A DNA stretch of 46,456 nt, from NCBI GenBank assembly GCA_003224525.1, contig QHZB01000191.1, positions 1 to 46,456 of the forward strand, in the 5' to 3' direction. The notes under the pieces are model-generated. The model had not been told where the DNA came from, did no database searches, and was given only the letters and a program-made list of their open reading frames with translations. This document shows positions 37,325 to 44,587 of this stretch, one piece after another. Source of the DNA: Acidobacteriota bacterium. GTDB taxonomy: Bacteria; Acidobacteriota; Terriglobia; Acidiferrales; UBA7541. Position numbers and translations under genes: made by a program. Within the stretch, counting starts at the first letter, position 1, and each line of letters begins with the position of its first letter.

Positions 37325-39520
37325 CTAATGCCTTATCCTGTGGCGCGGCTGTGCGATCTTCGGTGCCGGTGTTCCGAACTGCACTGTGATCTTCGCTCCC
37401 CGCCGGACTTTCGTTCCCGCGGCCGGCGTCTGATTCGTAGCAAGATTGCTGCCAACTAAAATGGGGTCCAACCCCAATCGAAGGCAAGTCTCCGTTACCT
37501 CGCGCATCGTCTTTCCGGAGAGGTCCGGCACTTGAATGTCGCCCCCTTCATCCACCGCTACCGTCGCGGGCGGCGTCTCGCTCTTGCCCCCTTTCGGATT
37601 GCTTGCGGCGGACCCCATGGGAGGTTGGTCGGGTTGTCCCGAGAAATCTGTCGGCGTGAAATCTTCGAGCGTAGCGCTGTCTGACATCTCGCGATTCTTG
37701 TACGCGGCCCTTACCAGCCGCGGGCCAATGGGCACATCGCGCGGCACGTCCAAATGCGGCAGTACCTGCTCGGCGATGCGCTTGAAAACCGGCGCGGCAA
37801 CCGGCCCTCCGTCGTGCTGTCCCACCGGCGAATCCAGCGACACCAGAATCGTCACCGCCGGGTCGTTGATTGGGGCAAAACCGGTGAAGGAAGCAATCAG
37901 CTGCGTCGCCGAATATCGGCCCGTCGCCGGATCGATTTTCTGCGCGGTGCCGGTTTTCCCCGCGGCGGTCCAGCCGTCGAGGTGCGCGAGCTTTCCTGTC
38001 CCGTTCAGTACAACACCTTCCATGAGCCTCCGCAGCGTCGCCGCCGTTTCCGGCCGGATCACTCTCCTCGGCTCTGCGGGAGCCAGCGGGCCTTCCGCTG
38101 GCATCACCTTATCCCCGCGCCTCAACTCCGCAATGACATGCGGCTTGTAAAGCATTCCTCCGTTGGCAATCGCGGAGACGGCGCTGATGAGTTGCACCGG
38201 CGTGACCCCGACTTCCTGCCCCATCGAGATTGATCCGATCGAGACCGCCGACCAGCTCTCCAGACGCCGCAAAAGACCCTTGCTCTCCCCCGGCATGTCC
38301 ACACCAGTCGGCTGCCCAAAACCAAATGCCCGGATATAGTCGTAAAATTTCGGCGCTCCCAGGCGCAGCGCAATCTTGATCGCGCCTACGTCGCTCGATT
38401 GCGCCAGAATGTCCGCGACATTCAGCAAGCCGAACGGCTTATGATCGCGGATGCGGTGCCCCGCCACGTATACCGCCCCGTTCTCGCAATCGAAAACTTC
38501 CTCCGGCCGCGTAATCCCCTGATCGAACGCCGCCGCCAGCGTAATGAGCTTGAAAGTTGATCCGGGCTCGTATAGTGCGCTCACCGCACGATTCATCCGC
38601 GCTTCCGCAGGCGACTCGTTCGCGGCGTTGGGATTGAACTTCGGCCAGTTCGCCAGTGCGAGGATCTCGCCGGTATTCGGATTCATGACCATCACGGTGC
38701 CGGCTATGGCATGCGTCTTGGCAATCGCTGCCGCCAGCTCGCGCTCGGCGATGTACTGGATTTTCTCGTCGAGCGTGAGAACCACGTTCGCGCCGCGTTC
38801 CCGTTGCGCTTCTCCGCCATCGAACCAGCGCTGGCGCGCGTCCGCCATCACAATGATTTTTTCGCTCTTGCCCCGGATCTGGCCATCCAATTCGTATTCG
38901 ATCCCGCCCAGGCCCTTTTCATCGAGATCGACGAAGCCTAAAACATGCGACGCCAGGTCGCGCTTCGGATAGATGCGCTGATTTTCTTTTTGGAAGTAGA
39001 CGCCCTTCAGATTCAGGGCCTCCACGGCTTCCTTCTTGTCAGGCGGCAGCTTGCGCGCAATCCACACAAACGAGTGCGAGGATTCGAATCGCGCTTCAAG
39101 CACTTCAGCTGGAATTCCCAGGACACCGGAGAGCAACCGCGCCGCCAGTTGCTCGTCGCCAAGTTCGGAGGGCACCGCAAATGCAGAATCCACCGGGATG
39201 CTCATCGCCAGCGGGTGCATGTTGCGATCGTAGATTGCCCCGCGCTTGGGCGTGATTTCGATTACGCGCTGCTGCTGCCGGTGCGCCCGGGCCATGTATC
39301 CGGTGTGTAGGAAAAGTTGCAGGTATCCCAGCCGCCCAAGAACGGCGGTCATCCACACGAGCGTGAGACATCGCACCATCAACAGACGGTTGACCGTCTG
39401 GCGGTCACCATGCCATTGGGCCGCTCGGCGGTCACCATGCGAATCGACCGACTTGCGGTCACGCACGGAATTTACCGTTATGCGGCCACCTGTTGCGGCG
39501 TGAGCACGGTTTTCTGGCAT
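37325..39520 (-). CDS. ftsI: Peptidoglycan transpeptidase FtsI (PBP3/PBP2x-like) with C-terminal PASTA domain
   Basis: A 731-residue class B penicillin-binding protein that cross-links septal peptidoglycan. One helix near residues 48-70 is followed by the dimerisation domain (KRGAIYDRN) and the transpeptidase domain. Active-site motifs are S321-T-F-K324, S375-S-D377 in place of the usual SxN, and GKTGTAQK. One PASTA domain lies near 652-718 (VPDLSGKTMREVTETCLRLGL). The cytoplasmic tail (residues 10-45) is made of four 9-residue repeats. A start at M48 (39379) would remove those repeats but lacks a clear ribosome site. Confidence 0.95.
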   Translation of the reverse strand: MPENRAHAATGGRITVNSVRDRKSVDSHGDRRAAQWHGDRQTVNRLLMVRCLTLVWMTAVLGRLGYLQLFLHTGYMARAHRQQQRVIEITPKRGAIYDRNMHPLAMSIPVDSAFAVPSELGDEQLAARLLSGVLGIPAEVLEARFESSHSFVWIARKLPPDKKEAVEALNLKGVYFQKENQRIYPKRDLASHVLGFVDLDEKGLGGIEYELDGQIRGKSEKIIVMADARQRWFDGGEAQRERGANVVLTLDEKIQYIAERELAAAIAKTHAIAGTVMVMNPNTGEILALANWPKFNPNAANESPAEARMNRAVSALYEPGSTFKLITLAAAFDQGITRPEEVFDCENGAVYVAGHRIRDHKPFGLLNVADILAQSSDVGAIKIALRLGAPKFYDYIRAFGFGQPTGVDMPGESKGLLRRLESWSAVSIGSISMGQEVGVTPVQLISAVSAIANGGMLYKPHVIAELRRGDKVMPAEGPLAPAEPRRVIRPETAATLRRLMEGVVLNGTGKLAHLDGWTAAGKTGTAQKIDPATGRYSATQLIASFTGFAPINDPAVTILVSLDSPVGQHDGGPVAAPVFKRIAEQVLPHLDVPRDVPIGPRLVRAAYKNREMSDSATLEDFTPTDFSGQPDQPPMGSAASNPKGGKSETPPATVAVDEGGDIQVPDLSGKTMREVTETCLRLGLDPILVGSNLATNQTPAAGTKVRRGAKITVQFGTPAPKIAQPRHRIRH
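39386..39493 (-). repeat. Four tandem 27-base repeats at the 5' end of ftsI
   Basis: The octamer GCGGTCAC occurs at 39401, 39428 and 39455, and GCGGCCAC at 39482, always 27 bases apart. Each unit also shares CCG seven bases before the next octamer. Read as protein on the reverse strand, the units are residues 10-18, 19-27, 28-36 and 37-45 of FtsI, with HGDR at the start of the last two and a pattern x-G/R-D/G-R-x-x-V/A-x-x. Confidence 0.75.
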
Positions 39521-39605
39521 GGTGAAATCAAATCGATAAGCGCTCCGCCGGGAAATTCATTTGCTTGACTGCAGACTGCTTGTCGAACCATGCGCATCAG
39601 AAAAA

Positions 39606-40022
39606 CTAAGGCGCGCGATTCCGTCGCACGTAACGTACCGCGGCCACTTCCGCGCCGTCCGGGGCTTCATACTCCTGCACCTGCGTCGGCAGTGGCTCAG
39701 TCAAGCCCAGTTGGCGTCGTGCAATCACGTCAATGCGCATCGGATTGCGCAGTCCCGCGATTTCCAATTTCAAGGACGAGTTCAGCGAAGCCGCCTCGGC
39801 TTGCCTGGCCTTCACGTCCTCAAGCTGAAAACTCAAGTCGATGCAGCGGAAGTGTTGGTAGATGTACAGCATGAAAAACGCCGCGATCACCCCGCCCAGG
39901 GCCGCCGTGCGGTACAGTTTGCGCATCTTCACCGGTTCGACATGGCGCACGATGCGCGAATTGTCGATGCGCTTGACGGTCTGAAACTCAGTCATTGCCC
40001 GAGCTTTTTTCTTGCGTGCCAT
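39606..40022 (-). CDS. ftsL: FtsL-like cell division protein
   Basis: A 138-residue bitopic protein with a basic cytoplasmic start (MARKKKARA), one helix (about residues 40-55, AALGGVIAAFFMLYIYQ) and a periplasmic coiled coil (SFQLEDVKARQAEAASLNSSLKLEIAGLRNP). Sequence similarity within the FtsL family is low, so size, topology and the position between rsmH and ftsI are the main evidence. It would bridge FtsQ/FtsB and the FtsW-FtsI synthase. ATG at 40022 is chosen; the frame extends upstream into the rsmH end. Confidence 0.85.
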   Translation of the reverse strand: MARKKKARAMTEFQTVKRIDNSRIVRHVEPVKMRKLYRTAALGGVIAAFFMLYIYQHFRCIDLSFQLEDVKARQAEAASLNSSLKLEIAGLRNPMRIDVIARRQLGLTEPLPTQVQEYEAPDGAEVAAVRYVRRNRAP

Positions 40023-40041
40023 AACGATACCTTGCCGGTCT

Positions 40042-40929
40042 CTAAGCAGCCGGCTTTCTTTCCGCACACCGCAGCTTCGCGCTTCGCGAACGCGGGTTGC
40101 CCGTCAACTCTTGTTCACTGGGTTGGATCACGTGTTTGGTCAGCACGCGGAGAGTTCCTGCTCGCTCTCCCTCTTGAAACGCGTGCTTCACCAGGCGGTC
40201 TTCCCGCGAGTGGTAACTCAATACCACCCAGCGGCCTCCTGAATTCATTGTGGCGGGGGTCCGAGAAAGAAACTGCCCGAGTTCCTCCATCTCTCGATTC
40301 ACCGCTATCCGCAGCGCCAGAAACGTTTTTGTTGCGGGATGCAGTCTCTGCCTTCCCCATTGCTTTCGGGCCCCGGCCACAGTCGTTGCCAAGTGCGCGG
40401 TATCCCGTAGGGGTCGCGCTCGTACGATCGCCTTGGCGATCCTTCTGGAATCGTGCTCATCCGCTTCCCGGTAGAGCAGGTCGGCAATTTCCTTCTCCGA
40501 CCACCGATTCACAATTTCGTCTGCCGTTAGTTCGTCGTTGGCAGTGTCCATCCGCATGTCCAGCGGAGCAGCCTCGCGAAACGAAAATCCCCGCTCGCCT
40601 TGATCAAGTTGCATGCTGGAAACTCCCAAGTCGGCCAAGACCCCGTCCACCGGCGGAATCCCCAAGTCTTGCGCGACCTCCGCAATCCTCGAGAACGGCG
40701 ACTGCACCAGCCTCACCTTCTCGCCGAAACTCTTCAGTCGCTCCTGCGCCAGTTCGCACGCCTGTGCGTCCCGGTCCAGGCTGATCAACCTGCCGGATGT
40801 AAGCTGTCTTGCGATCGCTTCCGAATGCCCTCCCGCTCCCAGCGTGGCGTCGATGTATGTTCCGTCCGGCCTTATGCGCAGCCATTCGAGCACCTCTTCC
40901 AACAGCACCGGCGTGTGCGGCGCAAGCAA
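40042..40929 (-). CDS. rsmH: 16S rRNA (cytosine-1402-N4)-methyltransferase
   Basis: RsmH methylates C1402 in the ribosomal P site. The 295 residues begin with HTPVLLEEVLEWL and contain the AdoMet motif YIDATLGAGGHSEAI, ISLDRDAQA, ADLGVSSMQLDQGERGFSF and PLDMRMD. C-terminal VVLSYHSREDRLVKHAF is also present. The start appears to be TTG at 40929: the mraZ stop lies in the same frame 12 bases upstream and no ATG or GTG occurs between. Confidence 0.96.
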   Translation of the reverse strand: MLAPHTPVLLEEVLEWLRIRPDGTYIDATLGAGGHSEAIARQLTSGRLISLDRDAQACELAQERLKSFGEKVRLVQSPFSRIAEVAQDLGIPPVDGVLADLGVSSMQLDQGERGFSFREAAPLDMRMDTANDELTADEIVNRWSEKEIADLLYREADEHDSRRIAKAIVRARPLRDTAHLATTVAGARKQWGRQRLHPATKTFLALRIAVNREMEELGQFLSRTPATMNSGGRWVVLSYHSREDRLVKHAFQEGERAGTLRVLTKHVIQPSEQELTGNPRSRSAKLRCAERKPAA

Positions 40930-40941
40930 TCTTGCAAAACC

Positions 40942-41382
40942 CTAAATTCCCAAATCTTCGAGCGCCTTATCGTCTTCTTCCGTGTACGGCGAATTCTTCA
41001 GGTCGTCGAGCACGCGGGTGTGGTTCATGACCTCGAGATAATCGAGGTTGCCGAACACGTCCACCTCGCCCTTCATCTGCGCCGATTCGCGCAGCACTGC
41101 GGGCACCAGCACTCTTCCCTGCCCATCCAACTCCACCGTCTGCCCGTAGTAACTTGTTCTCATCAAAAATTTTCTCTTCGCCCGGTTCTGGCTCGATACC
41201 CCCGCCAGCTTGTCCTCAATGCCCGACCAAACCTTCATGGGATAAATGCGCGCCGCTTCGCCCGTGGTGCTGGTGATGTAAAATTGATTTCCGTACTCTT
41301 TCAGGGCGTCCAGAAACACGGCCGGTATCTTCAACCGCCCCTTCTCGTCCACCTTCGCCGGACAGTTGCCCCGTAGCTTCAT
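40942..41382 (-). CDS. mraZ: Transcriptional regulator MraZ
   Basis: A 146-residue DNA-binding protein of the AbrB/MraZ fold that controls its own dcw cluster. Two repeated motifs are present: KVDEKGRLKIPAVFLDAL and LDGQGRVLVPAVLRESA. MraZ usually forms rings that bind short GTGG-type repeats near its promoter. It is the first gene of the dcw cluster here and precedes rsmH by 12 bases. Confidence 0.96.
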   Translation of the reverse strand: MKLRGNCPAKVDEKGRLKIPAVFLDALKEYGNQFYITSTTGEAARIYPMKVWSGIEDKLAGVSSQNRAKRKFLMRTSYYGQTVELDGQGRVLVPAVLRESAQMKGEVDVFGNLDYLEVMNHTRVLDDLKNSPYTEEDDKALEDLGI

Positions 41383-41523
41383 GCGCCCCGCTCAACGCGA
41401 CCCCGGTTTTGTGGGGATCACACACAAATATGTGGTCTAGAATGGCCAAAATGCCAACTTTCACCACAGATCTGGGAATCTGTCTATTTTGCCCCGTTGC
41501 CCGCTACTATCTTCTACTGTGGC

Positions 41524-41566
41524 CCACTTCCCACCACTTTTATCCACATGATAGGCTGCTTTCCAC
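41524..41566 (-). promoter_or_regulatory. Candidate MraZ operator (GTGG boxes at 10-base spacing)
   Basis: On the reverse strand GTGG occurs at 41544-41547, 41534-41537 and 41524-41527, exactly 10 bases apart, with a fourth copy at 41563-41566. MraZ operators in other bacteria are TGGG/GTGG repeats with 5-base spacers, which gives the same 10-base period. The boxes lie about 140 bases upstream of mraZ. The rest of the gap 41383-41734 shows no gene; TATCAT and GATAAA near the boxes are possible -10 elements. Confidence 0.6.
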
Positions 41567-41734
41567 ACATGTCAAGAGGAAACACGCGTTCTTTTAAAAA
41601 TAGTTTCGAAAATCAAGCGAAGAGTAACCGCATGATTTATGCCGCGACTTGTTGTGGTTTCTATCCCCAACTACAACAATTCTTGGTGGTGGGGTTTTGG
41701 CATCCCTCGGACTGGACTTTCGGACCGTTGCCCG

Positions 41735-42151
41735 TCACTTCGGAGGAGATGTCTTGCTCGCGCTCGGGGAGAGCGGCTCAATGCTGCGCACAGTAATGAT
41801 GTCGGTCTTCGGGTCAAGGGTCCCAACGATTCTTACCTTCAGCCCGGCCCACTGTTCCGCCAGAGCCTGCGTATCCAGCTTATAGACCTTGTCCGAAGTC
41901 TGCAGCACGAATCTTCCGCCACGCTCTTTCACGCAATAGCGCGCGCAGTCTGCGTTCGTTTTCACTTCGGGTTTCATCTCGATCATTTCCTTGTGCGATT
42001 TACTGAGAGAATGAACGTTGAGCGCGCACTGCGTGTCTGCAATTTCACCTCTGAATTTCTTTTCATCTCCGCCGCCAGCCGGAGGATAGCCCGCCATCAC
42101 CCAAGCCAAGGCCGCGGCACCCAAGATCGATCGGGCTCTTCTAGTTCCCAT
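41735..42151 (-). CDS. Exported DUF5818-like small protein
   Basis: A 138-residue protein with a signal peptide (MGTRRARSILGAAALAWVMAG). The mature part has FRGEIADTQCALNVHSL, ADCARYCVKERGGRFVLQ and LKVRIVGTLDPKTDIITVRSIEPL. This pattern suggests a small OB-like beta barrel with three conserved Cys residues and a His, as in DUF5818 proteins. No activity is known. It is the last gene of the porin/cytochrome/CuA operon, 47 bases after the cupredoxin gene. Confidence 0.7.
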   Translation of the reverse strand: MGTRRARSILGAAALAWVMAGYPPAGGGDEKKFRGEIADTQCALNVHSLSKSHKEMIEMKPEVKTNADCARYCVKERGGRFVLQTSDKVYKLDTQALAEQWAGLKVRIVGTLDPKTDIITVRSIEPLSPSASKTSPPK

Positions 42152-42198
42152 TTGTCCCTCACTGGTGCAAACATTTGCGAATTGGATTTGTCTTCAAA

Positions 42199-42645
42199 TC
42201 AGGGCAATACCACGAATCTCATGTTCATTCCTTCATGGTCCTGGCTGCAGATCACGGTGCAAACAACGAGGTATTCTCCAGGCTCGCTCGGCGCCGCCAC
42301 GGTGAACTCCTGGGTCCCGGGCTTCAGGAGGAAATCCCAGTCCGGAACTGGTTTCCGGTCTTTTGCGCGCAGCAGCGAAAAACCGTGTATCGAGCCGTCT
42401 CGGTTTAGATTCTTTGCCTTCTTGGCCGTAATCCGCAAGTTAATTTGCTCGCCCGTTTTCACAGTTATGACCGGCCGCTTTTGGTCCTTAATCTTGTAGC
42501 GGCTGTCATGGTCCGCCAGGATCTCAATCACCCGAGCCCGCGACTGCGTGCTCTGACCCCAACCGCACATCGATGACACCGCCGTGACTGCCACCAGCAG
42601 TCGCAGAACTATTGCCGCTCCCCTCCATCGCCCTAAACTGATCAT
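42199..42645 (-). CDS. Exported cupredoxin with a CuA-type copper site
   Basis: A 148-residue protein with a signal peptide (about residues 1-30) and one cupredoxin domain. The motif C129-x3-C133-x3-H137-x2-M140 (CTVICSQDHEGM) plus an upstream H87 (GSIHGFSL) is the full ligand set of the binuclear CuA site of cytochrome oxidase subunit II and nitrous oxide reductase. There is no oxidase membrane part. The protein is therefore probably a soluble or lipid-associated electron carrier or a copper chaperone. It overlaps the cytochrome c gene start by four bases. Confidence 0.88.
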   Translation of the reverse strand: MISLGRWRGAAIVLRLLVAVTAVSSMCGWGQSTQSRARVIEILADHDSRYKIKDQKRPVITVKTGEQINLRITAKKAKNLNRDGSIHGFSLLRAKDRKPVPDWDFLLKPGTQEFTVAAPSEPGEYLVVCTVICSQDHEGMNMRFVVLP

Positions 42646-43001
42646 TGGGTCATGTAGCGCAGTATGAGTCGCATGTCTTCATCGGTGATCATGGCCCGGA
42701 CCCTCATGTGGCGTATGGCGGTGGCCATGACTCGCGGCGGAAACTTGTGCGGAGTTTGATGGCAGCGCCCGCAATTGGTGCGGAATCTCTTTTCGCCTTC
42801 CAACCGCTGGGCACCATTCTCGGCTCCATCCGCCGCCGACTTGGCCATTGCGGACGGAGGTGCCGCTGGCATTCCTTGTGTCGGCGCAGGCGCCTCGGCA
42901 CTCGACGAGGCAGTTGAATTCGCACGCTCCTGCGCGATCGCCGAAAAGGTCAGACCTGCCGTCACGCCAACCATGCAAAGCAGGATGTAACGCCACTTCA
43001 T
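42642..43001 (-). CDS. Small exported mono-haem cytochrome c
   Basis: A 119-residue protein with a signal peptide (cleavage near AIAQ, residue 24) and a Ser/Ala/Pro-rich linker (about 25-60). One haem motif is present, C77-G-R-C80-H81 (NCGRCHQTPHKFPPR). Met99 or Met104 could be the sixth ligand. It ends in a helix (DEDMRLILRYM) typical of small cytochromes. The start is MKWRYILL at 43001, in a TGATG overlap with the porin stop. It could pass electrons to or from the CuA protein downstream. Confidence 0.85.
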   Translation of the reverse strand: MKWRYILLCMVGVTAGLTFSAIAQERANSTASSSAEAPAPTQGMPAAPPSAMAKSAADGAENGAQRLEGEKRFRTNCGRCHQTPHKFPPRVMATAIRHMRVRAMITDEDMRLILRYMTQ

Positions 43002-44152
43002 CACTCGCTCCTTGCGTGTCCCAGAGGGACCACGAATCTGTAGGTAAGACTCATCGTCCAAACGTTTTTATTCCCATCCGTGCTGAATTGCCGGCCGTAG
43101 CTGGAACTCGCCTTCAGTCCGTCGATGAAGTAGTAGTTCAGCCCGAATTCGAACTGTTTTGTGTTCATCGGCAGAAGCGCATCGCTGGCGTTTTCTCCCG
43201 CAAAAAACTGCTGCATGCGCGCCACGACCTGCGCCCGGCGAAGTTCGTTCTGCAGGAACGGAACCTGGCTCAAACGATAGGCCGCTTCCACCCAGTAGCC
43301 TCTTCCCACGATGGAACGAGCATATTCGGATCGGATGTCGAGCGGCAGGATTGGTGGTTGCCACAAGGCATGGAAGCCAAAAGCATTCGACCGCTCGTCC
43401 TGGAGCCCATGCTGAAAAGATCCGCCGATTTCCAGACGTGCTGCGGGAACAAAGATTCCCAGGCGTCCTCCCGCGAATCGATCAGAGTTCACGGGACTCG
43501 CGGTCGAGAGAACTGAAAAATAGACCGCGTAGTTGATGTTGAACTTCGGGTCCGCCCTGAAGCCGCCGCGCAACATCACCCCAGTGCTGGCATTGCTGGG
43601 CCCTATTCCGATCGGCAGGATCAGTGGATCCGACTGCAAGTTCCGGATCCAGACGGGGTACAGCCTTTCATTAAAGATGCCAAACGGCGTCAGAAATCGC
43701 CCCACCGTCACCGTTATGTACGGATTGGCGATGAAATCCAGTTGGACGTATTCGAATTCCTTTGCAACCGTCCCGTGAAACGCGCTTCTCCCGGGGAGTT
43801 GCACCATGTCCGTCTCGAATGTCGCCCGCGTTTCGAAGATCCATCGGCCTCCGATCGGGACCAGAACAAGAGGCGTGACAATGGGGTGGAGGTGTGGTTC
43901 CCCACCGTCAAACGTGGTAATGAAACCCGTGCTCCCTGTTAGCAAAGGAACCGGCTTCACTTCTTCGTTTGGCGGCGCTTGGGCCCCCGCTGGGAATGCA
44001 AAGAGAATCGAGAGCAGAACTGCAAGCAGAACAGCTGAGCCGCACAACAAGAATGGGGGTGTGCTTCTGTGGGGTAAGCTTCCGCCGCGTCCATGGCAGA
44101 TTCGCAACCTCGGAATCAGATTCGCGGTGGCGGCTTGCACGTCAGGCACCAA
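43001..44152 (-). CDS. Outer-membrane beta-barrel (porin-like) protein
   Basis: A 383-residue protein with a late signal peptide (hydrophobic AVLLAVLLSILFAFPAGA, about residues 40-57) and a mature part of alternating hydrophobic strands. Examples are WIFETRATFETDMVQ, FEYVQLDFIANPYITVTVGRFLTPFGIFNER, and the final NVWTMSLTYRFVVPLG. VGRFLTPFG is reminiscent of phosphate-selective porin O/P proteins. It is the first gene of an operon with a cytochrome c and a CuA protein. The start looks like TTG at 44152 with AGAGG seven bases upstream, and GTG at 44149 directly follows; the exact N-terminus is uncertain. Confidence 0.75.
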   Translation of the reverse strand: MVPDVQAATANLIPRLRICHGRGGSLPHRSTPPFLLCGSAVLLAVLLSILFAFPAGAQAPPNEEVKPVPLLTGSTGFITTFDGGEPHLHPIVTPLVLVPIGGRWIFETRATFETDMVQLPGRSAFHGTVAKEFEYVQLDFIANPYITVTVGRFLTPFGIFNERLYPVWIRNLQSDPLILPIGIGPSNASTGVMLRGGFRADPKFNINYAVYFSVLSTASPVNSDRFAGGRLGIFVPAARLEIGGSFQHGLQDERSNAFGFHALWQPPILPLDIRSEYARSIVGRGYWVEAAYRLSQVPFLQNELRRAQVVARMQQFFAGENASDALLPMNTKQFEFGLNYYFIDGLKASSSYGRQFSTDGNKNVWTMSLTYRFVVPLGHARSE

Positions 44153-44264
44153 GAGAGAACCTCTGCCTCAGGTCCAGATTGGTTGGCCTCCCTTTTGCTG
44201 TCAACTCAAGTATCTGAAGCTGTGCTGCGATGGATATTTCCTGTTTGGCGCTTCCACAGTTTGT

Positions 44265-44281
44265 GCCTAGGCAGCCTAGGC
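44265..44281. repeat. Doubled 8-base palindrome in the divergent intergenic region
   Basis: GCCTAGGC occurs twice with one base between (44265-44272 and 44274-44281), making a 17-base perfect palindrome. It lies between the minus-strand porin operon and plus-strand pqqA and could be an operator for either. Confidence 0.5.
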
Positions 44282-44363
44282 CATGTCAGTACCGTCCCAA
44301 GAAGCGTCTTGCCCCCCATTCTCATCCCCTTGTAACCGGCCATTCGTCCCGGAAGGCACTCGC

Positions 44364-44393
44364 CAACTTCCTCCAACTTCCTTCAACTTCCCC
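44364..44393 (+). repeat. Three 10-base tandem repeats upstream of pqqA
   Basis: CAACTTCCTC, CAACTTCCTT and CAACTTCCCC follow one another without gap (44364-44373, 44374-44383, 44384-44393). They end about 22 bases before the TG of the pqqA -10 element. Helical-phase repeats at this position are typical activator sites. The rest of the 312-base gap 44153-44465 holds the doubled palindrome and the promoter; no other gene was seen. Confidence 0.65.
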
Positions 44394-44414
44394 ATTCCTT
44401 TCAAACTAATTCCA

Positions 44415-44423
44415 TGTTATACT
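44415..44423 (+). promoter_or_regulatory. Extended -10 promoter of pqqA
   Basis: TGTTATACT has TG one base before TATACT (44418-44423). Transcription would start near 44430, leaving about 36 bases to the pqqA ATG with AAGGAG (44452-44457) as the ribosome site. No good -35 box is present, which fits activator dependence at the adjacent 10-base repeats. Confidence 0.5.
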
Positions 44424-44465
44424 TTTTATGTTCTGCTGTATTTGACTCCAAAAGGAGCCTGGACC

Positions 44466-44543
44466 ATGGAATGGATTACCCCTCAACACGAAGAAATCGA
44501 CCTCCATTGCGAAGTCAGCTCTTACGCCAACGCCGAGCTCTAG
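44466..44543 (+). CDS. pqqA: PQQ precursor peptide PqqA
   Basis: A 25-residue peptide, the usual PqqA length. The Glu and Tyr that become the PQQ ring system are E16 and Y20 in the E-x3-Y motif (EVSSY). The N-terminal MEWITPQHEEIDL also matches known PqqA. AAGGAG lies eight bases before the ATG. The next gene, pqqB, starts 44 bases after the stop. PQQ is the redox cofactor of periplasmic quinoprotein dehydrogenases. Confidence 0.93.
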   Translation: MEWITPQHEEIDLHCEVSSYANAEL

Positions 44544-44587
44544 TCTGAGAGTCGACGCCCGCCGGTTCGGGGTCGCCGGAATGCCGA

